From the NCBI GenBank assembly GCA_021818865.1, contig JAKASX010000004.1, positions 37,684 to 101,683 on the forward strand: a DNA stretch of 64,000 nt, read 5' to 3'. Below, in pieces: positions 19,292 to 27,835 of the stretch (position 1 is its first letter; every line of letters begins with the position of its first letter). The stretch comes from Acidobacteriota bacterium (GTDB taxonomy: Bacteria; Acidobacteriota; Terriglobia; Acidiferrales; UBA7541). The translations under genes and the position numbers were made by a program. The notes below the pieces were generated by a model. It did not search any database and was not told the origin of the DNA. It saw only the letters and a list, made by a program, of their open reading frames with translations.

Positions 19292-20944
19292 TCATTCGAT
19301 GAAGCGGACCGGCCCGTTGTCCGCCGCCAGCGAATGGCGGGCGAATAGCCCGTCGTCGGGATAGGGGAAGTCGGCGCGGTAGTGGTTGCCGCGGCTTTCG
19401 CGGCGAGCGAGCGCGCTGCGCGCCACCACGCGGGCGAGCGTCCACAGGTTGTAAATTTCCCACTGGCGCCGCGCGTCCGATTGCGGCCGCTCAAGGGCCA
19501 TCGCGTCGAGTTCCTTTACGGCACGCGTCAGATCGCGTCCTTCGCGCAAAATTCCCGCGTTCCCGGAAAGAATCCTCCGAATCTCAACCAGCGCCGGTTC
19601 CAGGGAACTACCCATCGTGCGAGCCGCCAGTGAGGGCGAAGGGTCATTCGCCATGCGCCCCGGTTTGGGGGAGTCCCTCTTGGCAGGCACGGCGGATTTC
19701 GCTGTGCGGCCGGGAGAACACCGCTTCGTCGGCGCGGCGTCGGCCAGCATGGCTTTGGCGGCGCGCGCGCCAAAGACGAGCCCTTCCAGCAGGGAATTGC
19801 CCGGCAGGCGGCTGGCTCCGTGCACGCCGGTCGCCGCCGTTTCGCCGGCAGCGTACAAGCCGGCCAGCGTGGTTCTTCCCTCGATATCGGTTTTCAATCC
19901 GCCAATCGAAAAGTGCGCCGCGGGACGCACGGGAACCATATCGGTGGTGATGTCGATGCCGTAATCCATGCACTTCGAAAAGATGCGTGGGAAGCGGCGC
20001 TTCAGGTGCTCCGCGTCGAGGCCGGTGAGGTCCAAATAGACATAAGAACTTTCGGTCCGCTTCATTTCTGACGTGATAGCGCGGGCGAGCGCGTCGCGCG
20101 GCGTCAGTTCCGCGCATTCGTGATAATGCGGCAGAAACCGCTCGAGCAGTGCGTTCCGCAACACCGCGCCTTCGCCGCAGAGCGCGTCGGAAAGCGGAAT
20201 CGGCGGCGCGTTTTTCGCTGCAAGCGCGGTGGGATGGAATTCGATGAATTCCATGTCGGCAAGCGCGGCGCCCGCCCGAAAACCGATGGCCATGCCGTCG
20301 CCGGTGGCGGAGGCGGGATTTGTGGTTTCCTGATACAGCTGGCCGAGTCCGCCGGTGGCCAGCAACAACGCGCGCGCCTCAACCTCAACCACGCGGCCGG
20401 AGCCTTCGTCGAGAAACCTGAGCCCGGTGACGCGGGGGTTCGCGCCGGACGAGCTGGTTTCGAGTTCGATCGTGAAGGAATTGGGCCGCAGCTCGACGCG
20501 GTCGAGCGTGCGAACCCGGCCGAGCAGCGTGCGGGCGATTTCCCCTCCGGTGGAATCGGCTTGCGAAGCGGGCGCGCGGGAACGGCCGTGCGGAGCGTCG
20601 CGCGCCGGAGCAACATGATTGGCGCCGCGAGCGATTTGCGCCCCCCACGCCGCGAGTTCAGCGAGGCGGCCCGATCCCTCTTCGACGAGCACGCGAACGG
20701 CGGCGGGATTCGCGAGGCCGGCGCCGGCGCGGAGGGTCTCCTGTTCGTGGAGGCGGATTTCGTCCTCGTCGCCGAGCGCGGCGGAGATGCCGCGGTGCGC
20801 CGATGCGGTCGCCGTTTCCGCAAGAGAGCCCTTCGCGAGAAGCAGCACCCTGCCACCGGAGGCGAGTTCGATCGCGGCGCGCAGGCCAGCTACGCCGGCT
20901 CCAATAACGGCGTAGTCCGCGCGAATTCGCTCTGATTCCCGCAT
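19292..20944 (-). CDS. nadB: L-aspartate oxidase (NAD biosynthesis)
   Basis: 550 residues from ATG 20944. The FAD-binding N-terminus YAVIGAGVAGLRAAIELA is followed by the succinate-dehydrogenase/fumarate-reductase flavoprotein fold, with HRGISAALGDED and the NadB signature TGVHGASRLPGNSLLEGLVFG. NadB oxidises L-aspartate to iminoaspartate, the first step of de novo NAD synthesis. nadA and nadC are not in the window. A linker of about 40 residues before the C-terminal helical domain is unusually Pro/Arg-rich. The gene is divergent from aroB. Confidence 0.9.
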   Translation of the reverse strand: MRESERIRADYAVIGAGVAGLRAAIELASGGRVLLLAKGSLAETATASAHRGISAALGDEDEIRLHEQETLRAGAGLANPAAVRVLVEEGSGRLAELAAWGAQIARGANHVAPARDAPHGRSRAPASQADSTGGEIARTLLGRVRTLDRVELRPNSFTIELETSSSGANPRVTGLRFLDEGSGRVVEVEARALLLATGGLGQLYQETTNPASATGDGMAIGFRAGAALADMEFIEFHPTALAAKNAPPIPLSDALCGEGAVLRNALLERFLPHYHECAELTPRDALARAITSEMKRTESSYVYLDLTGLDAEHLKRRFPRIFSKCMDYGIDITTDMVPVRPAAHFSIGGLKTDIEGRTTLAGLYAAGETAATGVHGASRLPGNSLLEGLVFGARAAKAMLADAAPTKRCSPGRTAKSAVPAKRDSPKPGRMANDPSPSLAARTMGSSLEPALVEIRRILSGNAGILREGRDLTRAVKELDAMALERPQSDARRQWEIYNLWTLARVVARSALARRESRGNHYRADFPYPDDGLFARHSLAADNGPVRFIE

Positions 20945-21035
20945 GGGGAAGGTTCTTCCGAAGGCGTGCGTCTATGGTATCACGAAGGTGCGATAGGGAA
21001 GCCGGGGCAATGAGTATGGTAGAGTTTTCGCTTCA

Positions 21036-22166
21036 ATGAATCGCATCGTCATTCGTTCGTCGGAAGGCGAATATCCGGTGCTCTGCGGACGCGGGCTGGT
21101 GGGACGCGCGGGATGGCTGGCGCGCCAATTGCCGGAGGATCGCACCGGCGTGTTCCTGTTGACTTCTCCTCGCGTGTGGCGCGCGTGCGGCCGAACGCTT
21201 TCGCGCGCGCTCGCGCCGGCGCAAACCCGGCGAATTCTCTTTGACGATCGGGAGACGGCGAAAGAGCTGCGAACGGTCGAGCGAATCGCACGGGAACTCG
21301 TGAGGAACGGTGCCGATCGCGGCGCGGTGATCGTCGCGGCCGGCGGCGGGGTGGTGGGCGACGTGGCCGGATTCGCCGCGTCGGCCTACATGCGCGGCGT
21401 GCGGCTGGTTCACGTGCCAACAACTCTGGTGGCCCAGGTGGATAGCTCGATCGGCGGGAAAACCGGCGTGAACCTGAAGGAAGGGAAAAACCTGGTGGGC
21501 GCATTCTATCCGCCGGAGCTCGTCGTTGCCGATCCCGATCTGCTCTCGACTCTCGATCCCCGCCAATACCGCTCGGGACTCTACGAGGTGGTGAAATACG
21601 CGATGATCGCTGATCCGCTGCTTTTCGATGTGCTCGAGCGCACGATCGAACGCCTCATCCGGCGAGACGACGGCGTGCTCGATTGGGTGGTTGCCCGGTG
21701 CGCGCGCATCAAGGGCGAAATCGTCGGCCGCGACGAGCGCGAATCGGGCGAGCGCCAGGCGCTCAACTTCGGGCATACGATCGGCCACGCCATCGAAGCC
21801 GCGGTCGGCTACCGCGGCATTCTCCACGGGGAAGCGGTTGGCTGGGGCATGCTCGGCGTGGCGGAGATTTCCCGGGAAATGGGCCGTTTGCGCACCGAAG
21901 ACGCCGGGCGCATCGGACGGCTGGTCGTGCGGCTGGGCGCGCTGCCGAAACTCCCGGCTCCCGGCGCGATTGCGAAGCGCCTGGGGTCGGACAAAAAGGC
22001 GCGCGCGGGCCGCGTGCACTGGGTCCTCGCGCGAAGGGTCGGCGAGGTGGAAATCAACGCCGACGTGCCGGACGAACTTGTGCGGGAAACGCTTGGCCGG
22101 TTGGGCCGGATGCCAAAGGATTTGGCCGCAGGCGCGGCAAAGGCGCCGCGGCGGGAAATTTCCTGA
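21036..22166 (+). CDS. aroB: 3-dehydroquinate synthase
   Basis: 376 residues from ATG 21036. AroB features are visible in order: the NAD-binding loop AAGGGVVGDVAGFAASAYMRG, QVDSSIGGKTGVN, the zinc-ligand region GHTIGHAIE, and HGEAVGWGM. The enzyme converts DAHP to 3-dehydroquinate, the second step of the shikimate pathway. The next steps are encoded by the aroDE fusion at 49.3 kb, so the pathway genes are scattered. The C-terminus extends about 25 residues beyond the usual end. ubiE follows after 16 bases, suggesting a two-gene unit. Confidence 0.93.
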   Translation: MNRIVIRSSEGEYPVLCGRGLVGRAGWLARQLPEDRTGVFLLTSPRVWRACGRTLSRALAPAQTRRILFDDRETAKELRTVERIARELVRNGADRGAVIVAAGGGVVGDVAGFAASAYMRGVRLVHVPTTLVAQVDSSIGGKTGVNLKEGKNLVGAFYPPELVVADPDLLSTLDPRQYRSGLYEVVKYAMIADPLLFDVLERTIERLIRRDDGVLDWVVARCARIKGEIVGRDERESGERQALNFGHTIGHAIEAAVGYRGILHGEAVGWGMLGVAEISREMGRLRTEDAGRIGRLVVRLGALPKLPAPGAIAKRLGSDKKARAGRVHWVLARRVGEVEINADVPDELVRETLGRLGRMPKDLAAGAAKAPRREIS

Positions 22167-22182
22167 TGCGCCGGACGCGGCG

Positions 22183-22968
22183 ATGAACTCCGGCGCGAGA
22201 TCGCCGGTGACGGGCACGCGGCCCGAAGGAACGCGCGACGAGGCCGAAGCCGCGCGCCGCGTGCAGGACCTCTTCGGCCGCATCGCTCCTCGCTACGATT
22301 TCCTCAACCACCTGCTTTCGTTTTCGTTCGATCGCGCCTGGCGCCGGCGCACCGCGCGGATGGTGGCTCCGCGGCTGCGGCCCGGCGCGCGCGTGCTGGA
22401 CGTTTGCTGCGGAACGGGGGACCTGGCATTCGCGATTGAGCGGGAAGCGCGGCGCGACTCTCGCGACGCCAGAATCTGGGGTGGGGATTTCGTGCACGCG
22501 ATGCTCGAACGCGCCCGCGGCAAAGCCGCGCGCATTGCGAGCGGCGTGCAATTTCTGGGCGTGGATGCGCTGCGCCTGCCGTTCGCCGACGCGACGTTCG
22601 ATCTGGTCGCCGTCGCTTTCGGATTCCGGAATCTGGCGAGCTACGCCGTGGGAATCGACGAGTTTCGCCGCGTTCTGCGGCCCGGAGGGCAAGTGGCGAT
22701 TTTGGAATTTTCCGAGCCGCCAGGACCCGTTTTCGGCCGGCTTTACCGTTTCTATTTCCGCAAAATCCTGCCGATCCTTGGCGGACTGATCTCCGGCAGC
22801 CGCCAGGCTTACGGCTATTTGCCGGCTTCGGTGGCGCGTTTTCCTTCGCCCGAGGATTTGGCGGAACGGCTGCACGCGGCCGGCTTCGCGAGCGTTCGTC
22901 TCGAGCGGTGGATGGGTGGAATCGTGGTGCTCCATCTGGCCGAACGCGCCGCGGACGAGCGCGGCTGA
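22183..22968 (+). CDS. ubiE: Demethylmenaquinone / 2-polyprenyl-benzoquinol C-methyltransferase
   Basis: 261 residues. The ATG at 22183 is chosen over the longer frame because that extension lies inside aroB. The UbiE/MenG signatures are present: FGRIAPRYDFLNHLLSF at the N-terminus, the SAM loop VLDVCCGTGDLAF, VAFGFRNL, and RQAYGYLPASVARFPSPEDL near the end. The enzyme adds the C-methyl group late in menaquinone or ubiquinone synthesis. If the cell uses only menaquinone, menG is the better name. It sits just downstream of aroB, which feeds chorismate for quinone synthesis. Confidence 0.92.
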   Translation: MNSGARSPVTGTRPEGTRDEAEAARRVQDLFGRIAPRYDFLNHLLSFSFDRAWRRRTARMVAPRLRPGARVLDVCCGTGDLAFAIEREARRDSRDARIWGGDFVHAMLERARGKAARIASGVQFLGVDALRLPFADATFDLVAVAFGFRNLASYAVGIDEFRRVLRPGGQVAILEFSEPPGPVFGRLYRFYFRKILPILGGLISGSRQAYGYLPASVARFPSPEDLAERLHAAGFASVRLERWMGGIVVLHLAERAADERG

Positions 22969-22984
22969 GCAAAACGCCGTGCCT

Positions 22985-23836
22985 TTAGTGGCCGAGGCCC
23001 GAAACCGTTAGATACCAGTGCACCAGAGGACTGCCGAGGAAAATCAGGAAAATCCCGGCGATGCCGAGAAAGCTGCCGAACGGCAGTTCGTAATCGCGGC
23101 CTTTGCCGAATCCCCAAACGGCGATCGCGCCGACCACGCTTCCGAGAATCGATCCGAGCATCAGCATGGCGATCGCGCGGCGCACGCCCAGAAACGCGCC
23201 GGCCATCAACATCATTTTCACGTCGCCCAGTCCCATGCCCTCGCGCCCGCGCAGCCGAAAATAACCTTCGGCGAATAGCCACAGCAATCCGCCCGCGACG
23301 AGCGCGCCCAGCGCGGCATCAGCCAGCGCAATGGCCCATCCCGGCGCGGCCAGGTTCATCCGGCCATCCAGAATCCACTGTGCGAATCCGTCGCTCGCTG
23401 GCAGAAACGGGCTGAACGCCAGACCCGCCGCAAGGCCGAAATAGTTCACTCGGTTCGGCAGAATGCGCTCGTGGAAATCGGTGAAAATCAGCACCAGGAG
23501 CAAAGAGCAAAAGAGCGCCCATTTCGCGCCGGCGAGCGTGACGCCGAATTGGTGGTAGCAAGCGACGAACATCACTCCGGTAAGCAGTTCGACCGCGGGA
23601 TAGAGCAGGGAAATGCGATTGCGGCAGGCTCGGCAGCGGCCGCCGAGCATCAAGTAACTGACGACGGGGATATTGTCGCGTGCGCGAATGGGCGTGCCGC
23701 ACTGCGGGCAGCGGGAGCGCGGCGTCACCACCGATTCATGCTGCGGCAGCCGGTAGATGCAGACGTTCAAGAAGCTGCCGATCACCAGGCCGAATAGGAA
23801 CGCGAAAAGAGAAATCACCGCTTGACTCTGCCACAA
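22985..23836 (-). CDS. Prepilin leader peptidase / N-methyltransferase
   Basis: 283 residues. The domain order is that of bifunctional PilD/GspO enzymes: an N-terminal membrane segment with GLVIGSFLNVCIYRLP, a zinc-binding loop with two CxxC pairs (CPQCG and CRACR), then the aspartyl protease part with the active Asp residues in FTDFHERILPN and GMGLGDVKMM. It removes leader peptides of type IV pilins or type II pseudopilins and methylates the new N-terminus. The start is uncertain: TTG at 23836, or GTG at 23818. The gene stands alone and converges on ubiE. Confidence 0.9.
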   Translation of the reverse strand: MWQSQAVISLFAFLFGLVIGSFLNVCIYRLPQHESVVTPRSRCPQCGTPIRARDNIPVVSYLMLGGRCRACRNRISLLYPAVELLTGVMFVACYHQFGVTLAGAKWALFCSLLLVLIFTDFHERILPNRVNYFGLAAGLAFSPFLPASDGFAQWILDGRMNLAAPGWAIALADAALGALVAGGLLWLFAEGYFRLRGREGMGLGDVKMMLMAGAFLGVRRAIAMLMLGSILGSVVGAIAVWGFGKGRDYELPFGSFLGIAGIFLIFLGSPLVHWYLTVSGLGH

Positions 23837-23977
23837 GCCGCCGCGGGCCTCAAGCGAGGCCGAGAGACGAGTTTCCTGGGCGGCCGACGTGGTGGCACAC
23901 GGACGCTCGTGCCGCTCCGGAACAGGTGACCGGGGATGTCTTCGGTGCTATCTGTGAATCGGCATTCCGTGGTGCGC

Positions 23978-23983
23978 TACAAT
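23978..23983 (+). promoter_or_regulatory. Possible -10 element of the EF-P gene
   Basis: TACAAT at 23978-23983 lies 35 bases before the EF-P start. The matching -35, GTGAAT at 23954-23959 (18-base spacing), is weak. AAGGAAAC precedes the ATG. Confidence 0.4.
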
Positions 23984-24017
23984 CGTTCCCTGATTCCGTC
24001 AAAGAAGGAAACCGTGA

Positions 24018-24596
24018 ATGCTGGCAACCGAAGTGAAATCGGGAATGGCGGTGCGCGTCGAGGGGCGCGCGTGCAAAGTGGTGGAAGCGGAAATCAAGAT
24101 GCGGGCCGGGCAGATCAATAATCTGGTGAAATTCCGCCTGCGCGACCTCGATACCGGCCGTTTGAGCGAACTGCACGTGCGGCCCGAGGAGAGATTCGAG
24201 GAACTCGATCTCGACCGCCATACGATGGAGTTTCTCTACTCCCAGGGCGATACGTACACCTTCATGCGTCCTGATACGTTCGAACAGATCGACCTGACGG
24301 GTGACGATGTGGGTCCCGGTCGCGCGTTCTTGCAGGAAGGCATGTCCCTGCCCGTGGAATTTTTCGAAGGGCGGCCGGTGAGCATCGCGTTCCCGCCCAC
24401 GGTGGAATTGCGCGTCGAGCAAACTGCGCCCGCCGTGCATTCGCAACAAGACAGCACGTGGAAGGAAGCCACGCTGGAAAACGGCGTGGTGGTGAAAGTG
24501 CCGCTTTTCATTGATGAAGGCGAAACGGTGCGCGTCGAAACAGAAACCGGGCGCTACATCGAGCGCGTTCGCGCCGAGCGCAAGCGCGGCGCTTGA
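24018..24596 (+). CDS. efp: Elongation factor P (variant tip loop)
   Basis: 192 residues with all three EF-P domains. The KOW-like domain I, the OB domain (YLYSQ..-like EFLYSQGDTYTFM with FEQIDL) and the C-terminal OB domain ending ENGVVVKVPLFIDEGE and VETETGRYIERV are clear. EF-P relieves ribosomes stalled at proline runs. An ungapped match to E. coli EF-P from VEA to LxTG places Gln32 where E. coli has the modified Lys34 (ours: RAGQINN; E. coli: KPGKGQA). The usual PGK/PGR tip is therefore absent. It may be an EF-P with an unmodified Gln tip or a specialised EF-P-like protein. Confidence 0.88.
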   Translation: MLATEVKSGMAVRVEGRACKVVEAEIKMRAGQINNLVKFRLRDLDTGRLSELHVRPEERFEELDLDRHTMEFLYSQGDTYTFMRPDTFEQIDLTGDDVGPGRAFLQEGMSLPVEFFEGRPVSIAFPPTVELRVEQTAPAVHSQQDSTWKEATLENGVVVKVPLFIDEGETVRVETETGRYIERVRAERKRGA

Positions 24597-24847
24597 GTTC
24601 CGGCGGATTCTCGCCATGCCGCGGTTGCCGTAATTCGAAATTCATTCTCGTTTGACAATTGCAAAACCCCGCATGTGTAGATCTCGCTGTTGTGTAGGGC
24701 CGGGCAAACGGGGTACACCCTCGGGCCGGGCGCGGCGGCCTTGCCCGCGGTCGCGGTGCCGCGGCTGACCCTCCCTTCAGCGAACTGGCCTTCAGCGAAC
24801 GGACTTGCAGGCGCAGGAATTTCGCGTTATATGGCAAGAGGAAGCCA
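24597..24847. other. Intergenic region upstream of the FAD oxidoreductase gene
   Basis: About 250 bases. It contains a direct repeat CCTTCAGCGAAC (around 24774 and 24790). A possible + strand promoter has -35 TTGACA at 24652-24657 and a poor -10 TGTAGA at 24676-24681, with 18-base spacing. GGGGTACACC occurs both here near 24708 and at the start of the following gene. Confidence 0.35.
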
Positions 24848-25960
24848 ATGAACTGGGGTACACCTCCCTGGACGGTTGATTTCCGGCCCGAGCCGAGGCC
24901 GCTGCCTGCGTCGGCGGATTTTGCGGTGATTGGCGGCGGCTTTTCCGGTTTGGCCGCGGCGGCATGGCTGCGGAAAATCGCTCCAGACAAGACCGTGGTC
25001 CTGCTCGAAGCCTCGCACGTCGGTTCCGGCGCCAGTGGGCGCACCGGCGGTTTGGCGCTTTCGGACGTGGCCGTTGGGCCGCTCGAAGGAACCGAAGACG
25101 TGCTCGATACTTATCGCGAGACGCTCGCGGAACTCGGTGTCGCGAGCGAGCTGGCCTTCGAGGGAGTCTACGAAATCGGGCGCGCCGTCGGCCTGCGCGA
25201 TTCGCCTATCGTTTGGGAGGACTCCGGCACGCTTCGCGTAGTCCATGAAGTGCCCGGCGGAACGGTGGACGCGGGCAAAGTGGTGAGCGGACTCGCGCGC
25301 GCCGCCGCTGGCCTGGGCGCTGCGATTTTCGAGAATACGCGAGTCGAGAACGTGGAATTCGGCTCGCCCCACGCGCTCCAAACTTCGGCGGGAACGCTCT
25401 GCGCCGGGAGGCTGTTCCTCGCGACGAACGCGCAATCGGCAGCGCTTTCCGGCCTGTCGGAAACTTCGCAGGCGAAATTCACGCTGGCGCTCATGACCGA
25501 GCCGCTCGCACCCCGCGCCCTGGAATCCCTGGGCCTAGGCTCAGGGAAGGCGTTCTATACGGCCGATTTGCCGTATCTGTGGGGAAGGCCGATGCCCGAT
25601 GGCTCGGTGATGTTTGGCAGCGGTCTGGTGGATCTGGGCAGCGACGCCGAACTGGCCGCGCTCGATATCGCCCAAGGCGTAGCTGCGGGCCTGTTCACCA
25701 GCCTCGAATGGCGCGTGCGCGGGCTGCATCCGGCGCTCGGGAAAGTGCAATTCTCCCATCGCTGGGGCGGTCCGATCCGCTTCGGCCAATCGTGGCAGCT
25801 CTTTTTCGATTGGCATCCGCGCTCGCACGAGGCGCTCGTCCTCAATGGCCTCGGCGGTGACGGCGTGAGCTTTTCGGTTTACCTGGGGCGATGGGCGGCG
25901 GAAACGCTGGCCGCCGGGCGAGAGCTCCCGTCCTGGGGCAAAATCGCGGAAACGGACTGA
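24848..25960 (+). CDS. FAD-dependent oxidoreductase (DAO / PuuB-like)
   Basis: 370 residues; ATG 24848 follows AAGAGGAAG. The dinucleotide-binding motif VIGGGFSGLAAAAWLRK begins near residue 22, followed by the acidic strand end VVLLEAS and the SGRTGG segment typical of D-amino-acid-oxidase-fold amine oxidases such as gamma-glutamylputrescine oxidase. The C-terminal GLGGDGVSFSVYLG closes the FAD site. The substrate is probably a secondary amine or amino acid but cannot be set from sequence. It is shorter than PuuB (about 425 residues). It is convergent with the deaminase gene, 17 bases away. Confidence 0.8.
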   Translation: MNWGTPPWTVDFRPEPRPLPASADFAVIGGGFSGLAAAAWLRKIAPDKTVVLLEASHVGSGASGRTGGLALSDVAVGPLEGTEDVLDTYRETLAELGVASELAFEGVYEIGRAVGLRDSPIVWEDSGTLRVVHEVPGGTVDAGKVVSGLARAAAGLGAAIFENTRVENVEFGSPHALQTSAGTLCAGRLFLATNAQSAALSGLSETSQAKFTLALMTEPLAPRALESLGLGSGKAFYTADLPYLWGRPMPDGSVMFGSGLVDLGSDAELAALDIAQGVAAGLFTSLEWRVRGLHPALGKVQFSHRWGGPIRFGQSWQLFFDWHPRSHEALVLNGLGGDGVSFSVYLGRWAAETLAAGRELPSWGKIAETD

Positions 25961-25977
25961 GGGGAAGTCCTTCGCGC

Positions 25978-26493
25978 TCAGTAAGGAATTTTGTCCGCCG
26001 ATTCCTGCCACGCTCGCATGGCGCGAATGGCTTCCGGGCGCAGCCTCTGAATCATCGGCACGCGGCGCCGCGAGCGCGGCAATCGCAATTGCCTGAGGAT
26101 CAGCGAATCGTCAAAACCCGCCCTGGAGGCATCTTCAGCCGAAGCGGCGAAATACACGCGCTCGATCCTCGCCCAGTAGATCGCGGCAAGGCACATCGGA
26201 CACGGCTCGCAACTGGCGTAAAGCGCACACCCCGAAAGTTGGAACGTGCCCAGCGCGCGGCAAGCCTCGCGAATGGCGACGATTTCAGCGTGCGCGGTAG
26301 GATCGTTCGTCAGCGTCACGCGGTTCGCTCCGACGCCGACCGCGCGGCCATCCTTGACGACGAGGGCGGCGAACGGACCGCCGCGCCCAAGCCGGACGTT
26401 TTCCATCGAGAGCGCGATGGCGTGGCGCAGAAACCGCACGGCCTCGGTGGTTTTGGAGCGCGATCCCGGGTTTTCTCGCTTCTTTTTTGGCAT
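25978..26493 (-). CDS. Zinc-dependent nucleoside/guanine deaminase family protein
   Basis: 171 residues from ATG 26493. The cytidine-deaminase-fold zinc motifs are intact: HAEIVAIREAC (His ligand and catalytic Glu) and CEPCPMCLAAIYW (two Cys ligands). The C-terminus with EDASRAGFDDSLIL and a MIQRL ending is close to bacterial guanine deaminase (GuaD) rather than tRNA adenosine deaminase TadA. The likely reaction is guanine to xanthine; TadA-type or other nucleobase activity is possible. It is last in the minus-strand run after the EmrA-like gene, with a 49-base gap. Confidence 0.8.
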   Translation of the reverse strand: MPKKKRENPGSRSKTTEAVRFLRHAIALSMENVRLGRGGPFAALVVKDGRAVGVGANRVTLTNDPTAHAEIVAIREACRALGTFQLSGCALYASCEPCPMCLAAIYWARIERVYFAASAEDASRAGFDDSLILRQLRLPRSRRRVPMIQRLRPEAIRAMRAWQESADKIPY

Positions 26494-26542
26494 CGTTTCG
26501 CCGCGCCGGCGGCGCGGGCGCACCTGAAGCGGCTGCGATCGC

Positions 26543-27823
26543 TCAGCGGGTGAAGATGGTCGCTTCGACGTTCATTCCCGGCCGCAGCGTGTTCTTCCCG
26601 GTCGGGACGGGCTTCAAAAAGATGCGGATGGGAATCCGCTGCACCACTTTCACGAAGTTTCCCGTCGCGTTTTCCGGAGGAAGCAGGCTCATCCGCGCGC
26701 CGGTGGCTCCCGAGATGGATTCGACGTAGCCGGGAAACGTTTTGCCGTACATATCCACATGAATTTCGGCTCGCTCGCCGGGATGGACGTTGGCGAGCTG
26801 CGTCTCCTTGAAATTCGCGCGGATGAAGACGGTGTTCAACGGAATAACCGCAAAAAGCTCCTGGCCCGGCTGAACGATTTGCCCCGGCTCGACTTCCTTT
26901 TTCGTCACCACCCCTTCGGTGGGCGCGACGACGGTGGTGTAACTCAACTGAAGCTTGGCGGCATCGAGGTTCGCTTCGGCCGCCAGCACGTTCGCGCTCG
27001 CCGAGTGCGATTCGGCGGTGCGCATGGGCACCTGTCCGCGATTCGCTTCGGCTTCCCGTAAATTCGCCTGGGCCACGCTGACCTGCGCCTGAGCGGCCAC
27101 CATTTCGGCGCGATCGACCGCCACGCGGCGCCGGGCTTCGGTGAGTCGCTCGCGCGCAGCCCGCAAATCGCTGTTGGCGCTTTGCGCGGCGGCGAGGTAA
27201 GCGTCGTACTGAAGCTGGGAAATCTCCGCCTTTTGCATAAGCGGCTTCATTCGTTTCCAATCCGCTTGGGCTTTCGCGTTTTCCGCTTCGCGCTTGCTCA
27301 CCTGCGCCTGCGCGTAGGAGATCCCCGCCGTGGAATCGGTCACGTAAGCCAGATGCGCGCGGTCGAATTGCGCCCGCGCGGCCGTCACGGCGGCCTTGGC
27401 TGCCTGAATGGCGCTTTCCGTGGTGCCGAAAGTGAGGGGAACGTTCACTCGCGCGGCCTCGGCCTGAGCTTCGGCCAGTTTCAGCGCGGCCTCGGCTTGT
27501 GCGACCTTCGCCTCGTAATCCCGGGGATCGATGCGCAGGAGCACTTGTCCGGCCTTCACGTGCTCGTTGTCCTCCACAAGAACCTGCCTGATCGTGCCGT
27601 AGACTTTGCAGGCGATCGGCGTAATGTGCCCATCCACCTGCGCGTCGTCCGTGGTCACTCGCCCATGGTAGTAATACCAGAGGCCGGCGACGGCCAGCAG
27701 AATGATCGCCACTGCGCCGATGACGATGTTGCGGAAATGCGGCTGCGCCAGCCGTCCCGGCCGTTTGTCGGTCTGGCCGGGAGAATGAATCTCGCTATCG
27801 GAGCCCGAGACGTTTGTACCCAT
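26543..27823 (-). CDS. HlyD/EmrA-family membrane-fusion (periplasmic adaptor) protein
   Basis: 426 residues from ATG 27823. One N-terminal membrane anchor (IVIGAVAIILLAVAGLWYYY) is followed by VTTDDAQVDGHITPIACKVYG, the EmrA-type lipoyl half, a long alpha-helical hairpin (residues ~100-240) and a beta-barrel with VVAPTEGVVTKKEVEPGQIV. The protein would bridge an inner-membrane pump and the TolC channel encoded 12 bases upstream. The expected inner-membrane partner (EmrB, 14-TM MFS) is not adjacent; the next gene is a deaminase. Confidence 0.88.
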   Translation of the reverse strand: MGTNVSGSDSEIHSPGQTDKRPGRLAQPHFRNIVIGAVAIILLAVAGLWYYYHGRVTTDDAQVDGHITPIACKVYGTIRQVLVEDNEHVKAGQVLLRIDPRDYEAKVAQAEAALKLAEAQAEAARVNVPLTFGTTESAIQAAKAAVTAARAQFDRAHLAYVTDSTAGISYAQAQVSKREAENAKAQADWKRMKPLMQKAEISQLQYDAYLAAAQSANSDLRAARERLTEARRRVAVDRAEMVAAQAQVSVAQANLREAEANRGQVPMRTAESHSASANVLAAEANLDAAKLQLSYTTVVAPTEGVVTKKEVEPGQIVQPGQELFAVIPLNTVFIRANFKETQLANVHPGERAEIHVDMYGKTFPGYVESISGATGARMSLLPPENATGNFVKVVQRIPIRIFLKPVPTGKNTLRPGMNVEATIFTR

Positions 27824-27835
27824 CAACGATTCCTC

